Source of the DNA: Flaviflexus sp.
GTDB lineage: Bacteria; Actinomycetota; Actinomycetes; Actinomycetales; Actinomycetaceae
Length of the DNA stretch: 64,000 nucleotides
Direction of reading: 5' to 3'
NCBI GenBank assembly: GCA_030537635.1
Contig: JAUNVM010000006.1
Coordinates: forward strand, 40,469 to 104,468
Positions 39,274 to 49,014 of the stretch are shown one piece after another. Position numbers and translations under genes: made by a program. Within the stretch, counting starts at the first letter, position 1, and each line of letters begins with the position of its first letter. The notes under the pieces are model-generated. The model was given only the letters and a program-made list of their open reading frames with translations. It was not told the DNA's origin and did no database searches.

Positions 39274-39279
39274 TAGGAT
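39274..39279 (+). promoter_or_regulatory. Candidate -10 box TAGGAT of the thioesterase gene
   Basis: TAGGAT ends seven bases before the ATG at 39287. AGGA inside it could alternatively act as a ribosome-binding site if transcription starts further upstream, within the polA 5' region. Confidence 0.35.
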
Positions 39280-39286
39280 AGCTCGC

Positions 39287-39655
39287 ATGGGACCACTCGC
39301 CGCCCGCATGGGCTTTGAACTACGCTCGCTCACCACCACCTCAGCGAGCGGATACCTACCGGTCGAGGGCAATACCCAGCCGATGGGCATCATGCACGGC
39401 GGTGCCAATGGCTTCCTCGTCGAGCACCTGGCCTCCGTTCTCGCCAATCACGTGTGTCCCGAGAACATGGTCGCGGTGGGAACCGAACTGCAGGTCAGCC
39501 ACATCGCCCCAGCCCGCTCGGCGGTGGAGGCAACGGCGACGGTGGCAGCCCAGCGCGGACGAAGCATCTGGCTCGACGTCGAGATCACCTGCCAGGGTGA
39601 GCTCACCGCCCGGGGCCGGCTCACCTGCCGCTTCCTGGCCGCACCTCCCGCCTAG
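39287..39655 (+). CDS. PaaI-type hotdog-fold thioesterase
   Basis: The 122-residue protein belongs to the PaaI/MenI hotdog thioesterase group: YLPVEGNTQPMGIMHGGANGFLVEHL contains the substrate loop (HGG) and the catalytic Glu/Asp-equivalent helix, followed by VGTELQVSHIAPARSAV. It would hydrolyse an acyl-CoA; phenylacetate-pathway or menaquinone (DHNA-CoA) substrates are both possible. I choose 39287 over an ATG at 39269 since AGGA precedes it and the family N-terminus is short. A long frame reaching back to 37712 is antisense to polA. The gene is divergent from polA with only about 50 bases between starts. Confidence 0.83.
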   Translation: MGPLAARMGFELRSLTTTSASGYLPVEGNTQPMGIMHGGANGFLVEHLASVLANHVCPENMVAVGTELQVSHIAPARSAVEATATVAAQRGRSIWLDVEITCQGELTARGRLTCRFLAAPPA

Positions 39656-39847
39656 CCGCACCGGCCCGAGCGCGGGTTCGCGGAAGGGGCCAAGCGCGGT
39701 GATCCTGCGCCTCCGCCCGCGTGGAGCGCCCGCAGGGGCCAACACGAGCTCCGGGGCGCAGGGGCGCGAACGGAGGCGGGAGATGGGGTGAGGACGATCC
39801 CGGGGCAACAAGGCTGGAGGGCGGGGCTGTGCGCTGTTGACACGGCA

Positions 39848-39873
39848 GTGGGGAGGGCGAATGCCCTCCCCAC
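39848..39873. terminator. Bidirectional terminator between thioesterase and response-regulator genes
   Basis: GTGGGGAGGGC and GCCCTCCCCAC form a perfect 11-base-pair stem with a 4-base loop. It lies 22 bases beyond the response-regulator stop (minus) and 192 bases beyond the thioesterase stop (plus). T-runs are weak on both sides. Confidence 0.7.
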
Positions 39874-39895
39874 CTGATAAATGTTCGGCCAGCCG

Positions 39896-40537
39896 TTACT
39901 TGCCGCCCACCTGGTCGATGACGGCGTCGGCAACCTCGCGCATGGTCAGCCTGCGGTCCATCGAGGTCTTTTGGATCCACCGGAAAGCCTCGGGCTCGGT
40001 CAGGCCCATCTTGTCCATGAGCAGTCCCTTGGCTCGGTCGACGTGCTTGCGGGTCTCAAACTGTTCGGTGAGATTGGCGACCTCGTTTTCGAGCGAGACG
40101 ATCTCATTGAACCGGGAGACCGCAATGTCAACGGCCGGAATGAGATCAGCCGGGGTGAAGGGCTTGACCACGTAGGCCATCGCCCCGGCATCACGCGCCC
40201 GGTCAACGAGCTCACGCTGCGAGAACGCAGTGAGCATGACGACCGCGCAGGTGCGCTCGGCAAGAATCTTCTCCGCCGCGGTGATTCCATCCATGCCGGG
40301 CATCTTCACGTCCATGACGACAACATCAGGCTCAAGCTCGGCAGCCTTGTCGATGGCTTCTTCGCCATCCCCAGCCTCGCCGATGACGTCAATACCGGCC
40401 TCTGTGAGAGTTTCTACAATGTCCAGGCGGATGAGCGCCTCGTCCTCGACGACGAGGGCGCGGTACTGCTTCTTTTCCGCTTCGGGCGCCGGACTGGTGA
40501 GATCCAGCTCCTCCGGCGACTCCTCGGTCTTTGCCAA
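39896..40537 (-). CDS. pdtaR: ANTAR-domain response regulator (PdtaR-like)
   Basis: The 213-residue protein has a CheY-like receiver (about 24-140) with acidic pocket Glu31/Asp32, phospho-acceptor Asp76 (VVMDVKMPG), Thr103 and Lys125 (VVKPF). A C-terminal ANTAR RNA-binding domain follows (about 150-210; RKHVDRAKGLLMDKMGLTEPEAFRWIQK). ANTAR proteins antiterminate transcripts carrying dual hexaloop hairpins when phosphorylated. The partner in mycobacteria is the kinase PdtaS, which is not in this window. The start is a TTG at 40537 with GAGGAGG just upstream; the first 23 residues are an acidic unstructured tail. Confidence 0.92.
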   Translation of the reverse strand: MAKTEESPEELDLTSPAPEAEKKQYRALVVEDEALIRLDIVETLTEAGIDVIGEAGDGEEAIDKAAELEPDVVVMDVKMPGMDGITAAEKILAERTCAVVMLTAFSQRELVDRARDAGAMAYVVKPFTPADLIPAVDIAVSRFNEIVSLENEVANLTEQFETRKHVDRAKGLLMDKMGLTEPEAFRWIQKTSMDRRLTMREVADAVIDQVGGK

Positions 40538-40604
40538 GATTCCTCCTCAGCCGCCCTGGCGGGGCGTTTCATCACTGTATGGTAGCGGCCCCGAGGGCCC
40601 ACTG

Positions 40605-40686
40605 TGCTCCGGGCGGGACTCGAACCCGCACGCCTTGCGGCGCCGCATTTTGAGTGCGGTGCGTCTGCCAATTCCGCCACCGGAGC
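40605..40686 (-). tRNA. tRNA-Leu (anticodon CAA)
   Basis: An 82-base cloverleaf on the minus strand: acceptor arm GCTCCGG/CCGGAGC, D-arm segment TGGCGGAATTGGCAGACGC, anticodon stem CCGCA/TGCGG with loop CTCAAAA (anticodon CAA, reading UUG), a long class II variable arm (CGCC-GCAA-GGCG) and T-arm GCGGG-TTCGAGT-CCCGC. The discriminator base is A, as leucine tRNAs require. CCA is not encoded. Confidence 0.96.
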
Positions 40687-40696
40687 GCACCAGATC

Positions 40697-40702
40697 ATTC
40701 TA
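40697..40702 (-). promoter_or_regulatory. -10 box TAGAAT of tRNA-Leu
   Basis: TAGAAT on the minus strand lies ten bases before the mature 5' end of the tRNA, suitable for a short precursor. No clear -35 was seen. Confidence 0.45.
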
Positions 40703-40742
40703 CATATCGAGGGGCCGGCATCGCATCGCCGCGCGCCGTGCC

Positions 40743-42176
40743 TCACGATTCATGCCGGACCGGCAGCGTCTCCCCCATCTTGTGTACCCGGATCGAGTTC
40801 GTCGAGCCGACCTTCCCCGGGGGCATGCCGGAGACGATGACAACCCGGTCTTCCTCGGTGGCCAAACCCCGCTCGCGGAGGATGTGATCGACCTGATTGA
40901 CCATGTCGTCGGTGTGCTTGATTTGGGGCACGATCAGGGTCTCGACGCCCCAGGTGAGCGCGAGAGCATTGCGCGTGAGCTCATCGGGAGTGAAGACAAT
41001 GTGCTCGAGCCGGGAACGCAGCCGAGCCACTCGGCGGGCGGTGAGGCCCGAGGTGGTAAAGGTCACGACGTAGCGGACGCCGAGCGCCTCGCCGATGTCG
41101 ATGGCGGCGCGGGAGATGACGCCGTTGCGGGTTCGGCGCAGATCGGGAATCTGATCAATCTTGTCAACGCCGGCCTGCTCGGTGTACTCGATGATGTTTG
41201 CCATGACGTGCACGCATTCGATCGGATACTGGCCGACCGAGGTTTCGCCGGAGAGCATAACGGCATCGGCACCATCAAGGATGGCGTTGGCGCAGTCGGA
41301 AGCCTCCGCACGGGTAGGCCGGGGGTTGGTGATCATCGACTCGAGTACCTGGGTGGCAACGATGACCGGCTTCGACTTCTTCCGCGCCATCTCAATCGCG
41401 GCCTTCTGCACCGTGGGGACCTGTTCGAGGGGCAGCTCGACACCGAGGTCGCCGCGGGCCACCATAAGGCCGTCGAAGACGTTGACGATTTCCTGGAGGT
41501 TCTCCACCGCCTGCGGCTTTTCGATCTTGGCGATCACCGGAACCTTGCGGCCAACGCGCTCCATGACCTCATAGACGTCGCCGATGTCCTTGGCCGATCG
41601 CACAAAGGACAGGGCCACGAGGTCAACACCAAGCTTAAGCGCCCACTCGAGGTCAATCTTGTCCTTCTCCGAGAGCGCAGGAACCGAGACGGCCACGCCG
41701 GGAAGGTTGACGCCCTTGTGATTGGACACCGGGCCGCCGACGATAACCTCGGTGATCACCCGTGGTCCGTCTACCTCCTTCACCTCGACGAGAATCTTGC
41801 CATCGTCGATGAGGATGCGGTCACCCACGCGGCAGTCGCCGGGCAGTCCCTTGAACGTGGTGGAGACCTGATCTCGGTCACCGAGAATGTCCTCGGTGGT
41901 GATCGTGAAGGTATCGCCCTTACGCAAGATCACCGAACCGTCGGCAAAATTTCCGAGACGAATCTTCGGGCCCTGAAGGTCAACGAGGACGGCGACGGCC
42001 TTCCCGGTTTCCTCGGCGGCCGCCCGCACGTGGGCGTAGGTTTTCTCGTGGTCTTCGTGGGTGCCGTGGGAGGCGTTGATGCGGGCAACGTTCATGCCCG
42101 CCTCGACGAGTTCACGCACCTTGTCCTTACTCGACGTGGCAGGTCCAATGGTGCAGACGATCTTAGCTTTGCGCAT
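40743..42176 (-). CDS. pyk: Pyruvate kinase
   Basis: Pyruvate kinase makes pyruvate and ATP from phosphoenolpyruvate. The 477-residue protein begins KAKIVCTIGPATSSKDKVREL, contains the ADP/metal site MVARGDLGVELPLEQVP (about 238-254), the catalytic-Lys region VPVIAKIEKPQAVENL, and TRAEASDCANAILDGADAVMLSGETSVGQYP. The shorter C-terminal domain lacks the phosphohistidine (PEP-utiliser) extension. The ATG has TAGGCT six bases upstream and only a weak AGAGG, so it may be leaderless. Confidence 0.96.
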   Translation of the reverse strand: MRKAKIVCTIGPATSSKDKVRELVEAGMNVARINASHGTHEDHEKTYAHVRAAAEETGKAVAVLVDLQGPKIRLGNFADGSVILRKGDTFTITTEDILGDRDQVSTTFKGLPGDCRVGDRILIDDGKILVEVKEVDGPRVITEVIVGGPVSNHKGVNLPGVAVSVPALSEKDKIDLEWALKLGVDLVALSFVRSAKDIGDVYEVMERVGRKVPVIAKIEKPQAVENLQEIVNVFDGLMVARGDLGVELPLEQVPTVQKAAIEMARKKSKPVIVATQVLESMITNPRPTRAEASDCANAILDGADAVMLSGETSVGQYPIECVHVMANIIEYTEQAGVDKIDQIPDLRRTRNGVISRAAIDIGEALGVRYVVTFTTSGLTARRVARLRSRLEHIVFTPDELTRNALALTWGVETLIVPQIKHTDDMVNQVDHILRERGLATEEDRVVIVSGMPPGKVGSTNSIRVHKMGETLPVRHES

Positions 42177-42182
42177 GCCTCT

Positions 42183-42188
42183 AGCCTA
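42183..42188 (-). promoter_or_regulatory. pyk: -10 box TAGGCT of pyk
   Basis: TAGGCT on the minus strand ends six bases before the pyk ATG (AGAGGC between). It is identical in sequence and spacing to the polA box. Confidence 0.5.
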
Positions 42189-42288
42189 TCGAACCACGGC
42201 GCCAGCGCCACGCCCTGCGCCATTGTGCCCGCCACACTACCGGGGCGCCTGTCACCCCGTTGCTGCGCCTTCCGGAGAGCAGCCGGTG

Positions 42289-43251
42289 TTACGCGCCGGG
42301 CACATCCGGGCTTGCTGCCGATGAAGGTCGCTGCGGGGGGTGCTGTCCGGCCGAGCGTTCGCTCGCTGCTTCTTCCTTGTCCAACGTGTCTGAGCTGTTC
42401 GGGCTATCCGGACCGCTTTGCGGATCTGGCAGGGCGATGGAATCAACGGTGGGATCTGCGGCGACCTTCTTGCCGCGCAGGTAGAGCATGACGAGGGCGA
42501 GGGTGAAGACGATGATCGAGGTCCACACATTGAGGCGCAGACCGGCGATCGTGTGGGCGGTATCGATACGCAGATTCTCGATCCACAAGCGCGCCGCCGT
42601 GTAGATGGCAACGTAGGCCCAGAAGGTTTGGCCGGCCCGCAGGCGGAAGCGCCGCTCGAGGAAGAGAAGGAGAAAGACCCCGATGATGGAGCAGATCATC
42701 TCGTAGAGGAAGGTGGGGTGGAAGGTGGTTCCTTCCGGATATCCGGCAACGAGATGTTCGGGGTCGATCTCGAGTGCCCACGGCAGGTCGGTGGGCCTGC
42801 CATAGAGCTCCTGATTGAAGTAGTTGCCGAGCCGGCCCACCGCCTGCGCGGCCAGCACTCCTGGTGCGGCGGCATCGGCGAAGGGGCCGAGTCGCAGTCC
42901 GCGCCGCTTGAGCGCGATCCAGGCCCCAACAACACCGCCGAGAACACCGCCCCAGATGCCGAGGCCGCCCTCCCATACCCGCAGGATCTGTAGGAGATCC
43001 CCGTTCGGGCCAAAATAAGGTTCCGGGGTGGTGAACACGTGGTAGAGGCGGGCGCCGATGATGGCGAAGAGCACCATCCAGCCGGCAGCATCGGTGACAA
43101 CTTCGGGATCCCCGCCCTTGCGCGCATATCTCCGCTCGCCGATCTTCCAGGCGATGAGGACGCCAATGATGATCGCGAAGGCGTAGGCGCGCAGGGGCAG
43201 CGGTCCCAGGTACCAGACCGCGCGGTCCGGTGAGGGAATGGATGTGATCAT
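42289..43251 (-). CDS. lgt: Prolipoprotein diacylglyceryl transferase
   Basis: Lgt attaches diacylglycerol to the lipobox Cys of prolipoproteins at the outer face of the membrane. The 320-residue protein has about seven transmembrane helices, the Lgt signature GRLGNYFNQELYGRPTDLPW, the conserved GGLGIWGGVLGG, and RLWIENLRID. A hydrophilic Pro/Ser/Asp-rich C-terminal tail (about 270-320) is unconserved. The ATG at 43251 overlaps the trpA stop by four bases; a longer frame upstream is off-frame trpA sequence. Lgt after trpA is the usual actinobacterial order. Confidence 0.94.
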   Translation of the reverse strand: MITSIPSPDRAVWYLGPLPLRAYAFAIIIGVLIAWKIGERRYARKGGDPEVVTDAAGWMVLFAIIGARLYHVFTTPEPYFGPNGDLLQILRVWEGGLGIWGGVLGGVVGAWIALKRRGLRLGPFADAAAPGVLAAQAVGRLGNYFNQELYGRPTDLPWALEIDPEHLVAGYPEGTTFHPTFLYEMICSIIGVFLLLFLERRFRLRAGQTFWAYVAIYTAARLWIENLRIDTAHTIAGLRLNVWTSIIVFTLALVMLYLRGKKVAADPTVDSIALPDPQSGPDSPNSSDTLDKEEAASERSAGQHPPQRPSSAASPDVPGA

Positions 43252-44027
43252 GGGCGAGCCTCGTGGGCTCCGGTGGCAATGTCGGAAGCAACCGTTGCAA
43301 GCCTCGCCATGGACTCGTCCTCGGCGAGCGCGCGCACGAGGGCCGAACCGACAATGACGCCGTCGGCATAGGCGCCCACCTGGCGGGCCTGCTCGGCGGT
43401 GGACACGCCAAGGCCGAGGCAGACGCGTTCGGCGCCCGCGGCTCGGGTGTCGGCCACGAGCTGTTCGGCCCGCGAATCCACCTCGTCGCGTGTTCCCGTC
43501 ACGCCCATGGTCGACGCCGCGTAGACAAATCCGGTGGAGGATTGCGCGACAAGCTTGAGTCGATCGGGACGGGAGGAGGGGGCGACGAGGAAGATGCGAT
43601 CGAGTTCGCGCCTGGTGGAAACCTCGATCCACTCCCCCGCCTCATCGGGAATGAGATCCGGGGTGATAAGCCCGGCGCCACCGGCCTGGGAGAGGTCCCG
43701 GGCAAAGTTGTCGATACCGTAGCGGACGATCGGATTGATGTAGCTCATGACCTCGATCGCCGCGCCGCGATCGGAGATGGCCTCAACGATGCGGAAGAGA
43801 TCGGATACCCGAAAGCCGCCGGTGAGGGCGCGCTGGCTCGCCGCCTGAATAACCGGGCCGTCCATGCCCGGATCCGAATAGGGCAGGCCAATCTCGACGA
43901 TGTCGGCACCCGCGTCGATCACGGTTCGGGCGGCCTCAATGGAGGCCTTAACGGAGGGAAATCCGGCCGGAAGGAAGGCGATGAACGCCGATCCGGGAGC
44001 CTTGGCCAATGCCTCTTCTGCGCGCAT
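43248..44027 (-). CDS. trpA: Tryptophan synthase alpha chain
   Basis: TrpA cleaves indole-glycerol phosphate to indole and glyceraldehyde 3-phosphate. The 259-residue TIM barrel carries catalytic Glu45 and Asp56 (VEIGLPYSDPGMDGPVIQAA) and the phosphate-binding loop GVTGTRDEV. It shares one base with trpB (TAATG) and four bases with lgt, consistent with stoichiometric coupling to trpB. Confidence 0.96.
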   Translation of the reverse strand: MRAEEALAKAPGSAFIAFLPAGFPSVKASIEAARTVIDAGADIVEIGLPYSDPGMDGPVIQAASQRALTGGFRVSDLFRIVEAISDRGAAIEVMSYINPIVRYGIDNFARDLSQAGGAGLITPDLIPDEAGEWIEVSTRRELDRIFLVAPSSRPDRLKLVAQSSTGFVYAASTMGVTGTRDEVDSRAEQLVADTRAAGAERVCLGLGVSTAEQARQVGAYADGVIVGSALVRALAEDESMARLATVASDIATGAHEARP

Positions 44028-45241
44028 TACTCCACCTCTCGAGTTGCCGAGCCATCCAGGCCGAACCAGTCGGCGGCCGTGGACACATCCTTATCGCCGC
44101 GCCCGGATAGGCACACGAGAATGACGGTGTCCGTGCCCCGCTGCCGCCCGGCACGCATAGCGCCGGCCAGCGCGTGGGCGGATTCGATAGCGGGAATGAT
44201 GCCCTCGGTGCGCGACAGCAGTGCAAAGGCCTCCATCGCCTCCGCATCCGTCACCGGTTCATAGGTCACGCGACCAAGATCTGCCAGGTGGGAGTGCTCC
44301 GGGCCAACGCCGGGATAGTCGAGCCCCGCTGAAATCGAGTGAGATTCTATCGTTTGTCCATCCTCATCTTGGAGGAGGTACGTACGCGCCCCGTGGAGGA
44401 TTCCCGGCTCACCGGCGCTGATCGTGGCCGCGTGCCGGCCGGTGTCCACACCGTCGCCGCCGGCCTCAAGACCGAGCAGTGCCACCTCATCATCGTCGAG
44501 GAAGGCATTGAACATGCCGATGGCATTGGATCCGCCTCCGACGCAGGCGGTCACAACGTCGGGCAGGCGGCCGATCCGAGCAAGGATCTGGGCGCGCGCC
44601 TCCTCCCCGATGACCTTTTGCAGGTCCCGAACCAGGCCGGGGAAGGGATGCGGGCCGGCGGCGGTACCGAAGACGTAATTGGTGGTGTCCACGTTGGCCA
44701 CCCAGTCGCGGAAGGCCTCGTTGATGGCATCCTTGAGCGTGGCCGAGCCCTGTTTGACGGATACGACCTCGGCGCCGAGCAGCCGCATGCGGGCCACATT
44801 GAGGGCCTGCCGCTCCACGTCAACCGCGCCCATGTAAATCGTGCAGTCGAGGCCGAGCAGCGCGGCCGCGGTGGCGGTGGCAACGCCGTGTTGGCCAGCC
44901 CCGGTCTCCGCGATCACCCGGGTCTTGCCGAGCTTGCGGGTAAGCAGGGCCTGGCCGAGCACATTGTTGATCTTGTGGGAGCCGGTGTGGTTGAGATCCT
45001 CACGCTTGAGGAAAACCCGGGCACCCCCGCAGTGTTCGGCAAAGCGCGGCACCTCGGTGAGCAGCGAGGGGCGCCCCGCATAGTGGGCGTGCAGCTCGGC
45101 AAGCTCTCCGATGAAAGCCGGATCGGCCTTAAGTTTCTCCCAGCCATCGGCGAGATCGTCCAGGGCGGCCACGAGGGCCTCGGGAATGAACCGGCCACCG
45201 AAGTGACCAAAATACGGTCCGGTGAGGTTATCGAGCCCCAT
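44027..45241 (-). CDS. trpB: Tryptophan synthase beta chain
   Basis: TrpB condenses indole with serine using pyridoxal phosphate. The 404-residue protein shows the PLP lysine Lys90 in [14 protein letters not shown], the indole-site Glu112 in [12 protein letters not shown], and the PLP-phosphate loop [12 protein letters not shown]. The ATG at 45241 follows AAAGGAGGCCCC and lies inside the end of trpC (14-base overlap); a longer in-frame reading is off-frame trpC sequence. The canonical GAGQHG identifies the TrpB1 type, which pairs with TrpA. Confidence 0.97.
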   Translation of the reverse strand: MGLDNLTGPYFGHFGGRFIPEALVAALDDLADGWEKLKADPAFIGELAELHAHYAGRPSLLTEVPRFAEHCGGARVFLKREDLNHTGSHKINNVLGQALLTRKLGKTRVIAETGAGQHGVATATAAALLGLDCTIYMGAVDVERQALNVARMRLLGAEVVSVKQGSATLKDAINEAFRDWVANVDTTNYVFGTAAGPHPFPGLVRDLQKVIGEEARAQILARIGRLPDVVTACVGGGSNAIGMFNAFLDDDEVALLGLEAGGDGVDTGRHAATISAGEPGILHGARTYLLQDEDGQTIESHSISAGLDYPGVGPEHSHLADLGRVTYEPVTDAEAMEAFALLSRTEGIIPAIESAHALAGAMRAGRQRGTDTVILVCLSGRGDKDVSTAADWFGLDGSATREVE

Positions 45242-46028
45242 GGGGCCTCCTTTCCACCGCGCTGAAGGCGGCGAGGGCTGCGGCGGGATCGCCGCTGCGC
45301 ACGAGGGTTTCGCCCACGAGGACGGCACTGGCTCCGGCCTCGGCATAGCGTTGCACCTCTGCGGTGGTGGCAATCCCGGATTCGCCCACCGTGGTCACGT
45401 CTTCCGGAAGCTGTTCCAGGACCCGGCACGCGTGGTCCGGATCGACCTCGAGGGTTTTCAGATTGCGGGCGTTGACGCCAATGAGGTGGGCGCCGGCTCC
45501 CAGGGCCCGTTCGGCCTCAGGCAGGTCGTGGGCTTCCACCAGCGCGGTCATGCCCAGGTCGTGGGCGAGGCGCAGGTAGCGGGACAGCTGATCATCATCG
45601 AGGGCGGCCACGATGAGCAGAATGAGATCCGCGCCGTGGGCGCGCGCCTCCCAGATCTGATAGGTCGAGACCATAAAGTCCTTGCGCAGCACCGGTAGCT
45701 CCACCCGCTGGCGCACCGCATCCAGATCCGCGAGTGAGCCGGAGAAGCGCCGGCGCTCGGTGAGCACGGAGATGGCGGAGGCGCCACCGGATTCGTAGAT
45801 GCCGGCGAGGGCGGCCGGGTCCGGAATATCGGCGAGGGCGCCCTTGGAGGGGCTTGCCCGCTTGACCTCGGCAATGACGGAAATGGTGGGACCAGCAAGC
45901 GCCGCTAGCGCATCCTTTGCCCGCGGCTGCTGATCAACCCGCTGGGCGAGCTGCGCCAGCGACGTGTGGGCACGGCGCTCATCGAGATCCGCGCGAACTC
46001 CGGCGATGATCTCGTCAAGAACGGTCAC
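45228..46028 (-). CDS. trpC: Indole-3-glycerol phosphate synthase
   Basis: TrpC closes the indole ring from carboxyphenylamino-deoxyribulose phosphate. The 266-residue TIM barrel has the family blocks [15 protein letters not shown] (catalytic Lys), [20 protein letters not shown] (second Lys) and [13 protein letters not shown]. The GTG start at 46028 follows AAGGACTAAC, one base beyond the preceding small gene. It is a stand-alone enzyme, not fused to TrpF; actinobacteria commonly use the bifunctional PriA for that step. Confidence 0.95.
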   Translation of the reverse strand: MTVLDEIIAGVRADLDERRAHTSLAQLAQRVDQQPRAKDALAALAGPTISVIAEVKRASPSKGALADIPDPAALAGIYESGGASAISVLTERRRFSGSLADLDAVRQRVELPVLRKDFMVSTYQIWEARAHGADLILLIVAALDDDQLSRYLRLAHDLGMTALVEAHDLPEAERALGAGAHLIGVNARNLKTLEVDPDHACRVLEQLPEDVTTVGESGIATTAEVQRYAEAGASAVLVGETLVRSGDPAAALAAFSAVERRPHGAR

Positions 46029-46029
46029 G

Positions 46030-46311
46030 TTAGTCCTTGTACCAGCTGTCGGCGCGACGAGTCTGGGTCAACCGGGTCGGTTGCCCGTGACCCGTGGCGT
46101 GGAGGATGAAGGAAACAATGATGGAGAGGAGCACGAGCGCGATGCCGATCCACACCAGCATGTGCTGGCCGATCGCGAGGCCCACGCCGCCCATGAGCAC
46201 ACCCACGCACACGCCAAGAGCGAGCACCCAGCCCGCCGGTGTGATGCCGTGGTTGTGGAAGGGCGCGGCGGGCGGCAGGGAGTAGGGTTCGGGTTTCGTT
46301 GGATACGCCAT
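46030..46311 (-). CDS. Small HGxxPAxW-type membrane protein of the trp operon
   Basis: A 93-residue protein has a Pro-rich cytosolic start, the motif HNHGITPAGW (19-28), two hydrophobic helices (about 27-46 and 49-71), and a short polar tail. It matches the actinobacterial HGxxPAAW family (DUF6704 as I recall), which is regularly encoded between trpE and trpC. Function is unknown; anchoring or regulating the TrpE/TrpC step is a guess from position. The ATG at 46311 follows AGAGGAATCATC; a longer frame to 46344 is less likely. It lies 41 bases after trpE and 1 base before trpC. Confidence 0.85.
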   Translation of the reverse strand: MAYPTKPEPYSLPPAAPFHNHGITPAGWVLALGVCVGVLMGGVGLAIGQHMLVWIGIALVLLSIIVSFILHATGHGQPTRLTQTRRADSWYKD

Positions 46312-46352
46312 GATGATTCCTCTCGTCGTTTCTTCTCTCCACATTACCGGCT

Positions 46353-47891
46353 TTAGGCCCGTGCGTCTGGCCCAGTTGATAGGCGAGCCGCGAGCCGGAT
46401 GGCGGTGAGGGCGGCAAACGCTTTGGCCTTCGTTTCCTCATATTCGGTGGCGGGAACCGAATCGGCAACGATTCCGGCACCGGCCTGGACCGAGGCCCGT
46501 CCCCCGGACAGCACCGCGGTGCGGATGGCGATGGCGAGATCGGCATTGCCGGCAAAGTCAAAGTAGCCGACAACGCCGCCGTAGATGCCGCGCCGGGCCG
46601 GCTCCAGGTCATCGATGATGGAGATGGCGGAGGGCTTGGGCGCCCCGGACAGGGTGCCAGCCGGGAAGGCGGCCCGCAGGCAGTCAACCGCGCTCGCATT
46701 CTCGCGCAGCTGGCCAGATACCTCGGAGGTGATGTGCATGATGTGGGAGAAGCGGTGGATGTCCATGAACTCGCGGACCTCAACGGTTCCCGGCTCGCAC
46801 ACCTTGGCGAGGTCATTACGTGCGAGATCAACGAGCATGACGTGCTCGGAGACCTCCTTGGGATCCTTGAGCAGCTCTTCCGCCAGCCGCCGGTCCTCCT
46901 CCGCGTCCTGTCCCCGCGGACGCGATCCGGCGATGGGGAAGACCGTGGCCCGGCCCGCCCTGGCATTGATGAGGGTTTCCGGCGAGGAGCCCACCACGTG
47001 GAAGACACCGTCGGGACCACCGGGCAGGGCAAGGTAATACATATACGGGGAGGGATTGATCGAGCGCAGCACCCGGTACACCTCCAGCGGCGGTGCCGGG
47101 CAGTCAATGTCGGCCCGCTGGGAGAGCACCACCTGGAAGACATCGCCGGCCCGAATGTGCTCCTTGCCGGTCTCGACGGCAGCCTCAAAGTCTTCCCTTG
47201 CCACCCGCATCGACTCCGCCAGGTCCTCGCTGGTGCGCAGGCCGGAAGCGTGGGCGGGGGCCGGTGAGGACAGCCCCTCGCGCATGGCCACCAGGCGACT
47301 GACAGCGCGATCATAGGCCGCTCGCATACCTTCACTGGTGTTGTTGCGATTGATCGCATTGCACACGAGCCAGGCGGTGGAGCGCTGATGGTCGATGGCA
47401 ACCAGTTCGTCGGCCAAGCACAGGGCGACGAAGGGCAGCTCGGATTCCTCGACGGCATTGCGCGCCAGCGTGGGTTCCCAGTCGTAGAGAACGTCCCAGC
47501 CAAGCGCTCCAACCAGCCCGCCGGTCAAGGGCGGCAGATCGTCATCCGGGCTCGATGCGAGCTCGGTGAGGGCCTCTTCGATGAGGTCAGTGACCCGCCC
47601 GCTCGTCGACAGTCCGGCCGGCACCTCCCCCAGCCACCGTCCTTCCGGGCCGGAGGCGGTGAGCACCGCAGATGAGGAGACGCCCACAAAGGACCATCGA
47701 GACCACCGGCCCTGCTCGGCGGATTCGAGGATGAAGGAGCCGGTGGGTTGGGCCAGGCGCCGGTAGATTCCGGTCGGTGAGGTGTCATCAACGAGGAGGG
47801 GCATGACCACCGGAACCACGCGGCTGCTTGTGCCCCTCTCCGCAAACTCCTCCCAGCTCGGCCAGGTTTCCCCCCAGCTCAGTTCTCGCAT
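46353..47891 (-). CDS. trpE: Anthranilate synthase component I
   Basis: TrpE, with the glutaminase TrpG (not in this window), converts chorismate to anthranilate. The 512-residue protein has the tryptophan feedback pocket [18 protein letters not shown] near residue 45 and the C-terminal chorismate-binding domain: [61 protein letters not shown]. The ATG at 47891 follows GAAGGATCCGTC and lies inside the end of hisI (13-base overlap). The upstream frame extension is unconserved. TrpE rather than PabB is supported by the LLES-like motif and the operon. Confidence 0.95.
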   Translation of the reverse strand: MRELSWGETWPSWEEFAERGTSSRVVPVVMPLLVDDTSPTGIYRRLAQPTGSFILESAEQGRWSRWSFVGVSSSAVLTASGPEGRWLGEVPAGLSTSGRVTDLIEEALTELASSPDDDLPPLTGGLVGALGWDVLYDWEPTLARNAVEESELPFVALCLADELVAIDHQRSTAWLVCNAINRNNTSEGMRAAYDRAVSRLVAMREGLSSPAPAHASGLRTSEDLAESMRVAREDFEAAVETGKEHIRAGDVFQVVLSQRADIDCPAPPLEVYRVLRSINPSPYMYYLALPGGPDGVFHVVGSSPETLINARAGRATVFPIAGSRPRGQDAEEDRRLAEELLKDPKEVSEHVMLVDLARNDLAKVCEPGTVEVREFMDIHRFSHIMHITSEVSGQLRENASAVDCLRAAFPAGTLSGAPKPSAISIIDDLEPARRGIYGGVVGYFDFAGNADLAIAIRTAVLSGGRASVQAGAGIVADSVPATEYEETKAKAFAALTAIRLAARLSTGPDARA

Positions 47892-48229
47892 GACGGATCC
47901 TTCAATGGTCGAAAAAAGCAACTGACCGCACCAGTGTGACAGGCTGGGCCGGTCTGGTCTACTTCCATGAGCAGGCAATCGCGGTCGCAGTCGGCGGCAA
48001 TGGAGCGGACGCGCTGAATGTGGCCCGAGGTATCGCCCTTGCGCCAGTAGGTTTGTCGGGAGCGCGACCAGTACCAGGCCCGTCCCGTGGTGAGGCTGCG
48101 CCGCAGCGCTTCCTCATCCATCCACGCCATCATGAGCACCTCGCGAGAGGTGGCATCCTGAACGATGACGGGAATGAGTCCGTCATCGGTCAAGCTCAGC
48201 TCGGCCAGATTCGCTTCTTCCGTGCTCAT
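47879..48229 (-). CDS. hisI: Phosphoribosyl-AMP cyclohydrolase
   Basis: HisI opens the adenine ring of phosphoribosyl-AMP in histidine synthesis. The 116-residue mono-functional protein shows [16 protein letters not shown], the metal site [21 protein letters not shown] (Asp and Cys ligands) and SCFFRPL. There is no HisE fusion. The ATG overlaps the hisF stop by four bases, and the 3' end overlaps trpE by 13. Confidence 0.95.
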   Translation of the reverse strand: MSTEEANLAELSLTDDGLIPVIVQDATSREVLMMAWMDEEALRRSLTTGRAWYWSRSRQTYWRKGDTSGHIQRVRSIAADCDRDCLLMEVDQTGPACHTGAVSCFFRPLKDPSCEN

Positions 48230-48999
48230 CGGCGCACCTCAAATCCGGCATCAGCCAGCGCGGCCTTCACCGCGGCGATCGTGAGGTGGCCGAAGTGGAA
48301 GACGGAGGCGGCCAGCACCGCATCCGCCCCCGAACGGGCCGCCTCAACGAAATGCTCGGGAGTGCCGGCCCCGCCGGAGGCGATAAGGGGCACGGTGACG
48401 TGGCTGCGGGCCGCCTCGATCATCTCGGTGTCAAAACCGGCCGTTGTACCATCGGCATCCATCGAATTGAGGAGCACTTCGCCGATGCCGCGGTCGCAGG
48501 CTTCAGCCAGCCACTGCACGAGATCCCGGCCGGTGGCCGTACGCCCACCGTGGGTGGTCACCGTGAAGCCGGACGGAGTGTCCTCGCCGTCCCGGCACCG
48601 CCTGGCATCGACCGACAAGACGGTCACCTGGCTGCCGTGGTCGGCGCTGATCTCGCTGAGCAGCTCGGGGCGCTCACACGCCGCCGTGCTCACCCCAACC
48701 TTGTCGGCGCCGGCGCCCAGCAGCCGGGCCACGTCCTCGGTGGAGCGGACGCCTCCGCCCACCGTCAGGGGAATGAACACCTGCTCGGCGGTGCGGCTCA
48801 CCGCCTCGAGGGTCGTGGAGCGGGCCTCGGCCGAAGCCGTGACGTCAAGGAAGGTGATCTCGTCGGCGCCTTCGCGCGCGTAGCGCCCGGCGAGCTCCAC
48901 CGGATCCCCGGCATCGCGAAGATTTTCAAAGTTCACGCCCTTGACGACACGCCCGGCGGCAACGTCGAGGCACGGAATAACGCGTAGTGCTGTACTCAT
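48226..48999 (-). CDS. hisF: Imidazole glycerol phosphate synthase cyclase subunit
   Basis: HisF, with HisH, forms imidazole-glycerol phosphate and AICAR. The 257-residue barrel has general acid/base Asp12 ([15 protein letters not shown]) and Asp131 (VLSVDARRC) plus phosphate loops GGGVRSTED and [12 protein letters not shown]. hisH, hisA/priA, hisB and hisG are not adjacent. The ATG follows GGAGGATAG. It heads the his-trp-lgt operon and is divergent from a kinase-like gene. Confidence 0.96.
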   Translation of the reverse strand: MSTALRVIPCLDVAAGRVVKGVNFENLRDAGDPVELAGRYAREGADEITFLDVTASAEARSTTLEAVSRTAEQVFIPLTVGGGVRSTEDVARLLGAGADKVGVSTAACERPELLSEISADHGSQVTVLSVDARRCRDGEDTPSGFTVTTHGGRTATGRDLVQWLAEACDRGIGEVLLNSMDADGTTAGFDTEMIEAARSHVTVPLIASGGAGTPEHFVEAARSGADAVLAASVFHFGHLTIAAVKAALADAGFEVRR

Positions 49000-49014
49000 C
49001 TATCCTCCGCCCAC

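Noticed and set aside
43248..48999. Missing trpD, trpG, trpF and most his genes as evidence of pathway loss
   Set aside because: Actinobacteria normally keep these genes at other loci and use PriA for the HisA/TrpF step, so absence from this window says nothing about the pathway.
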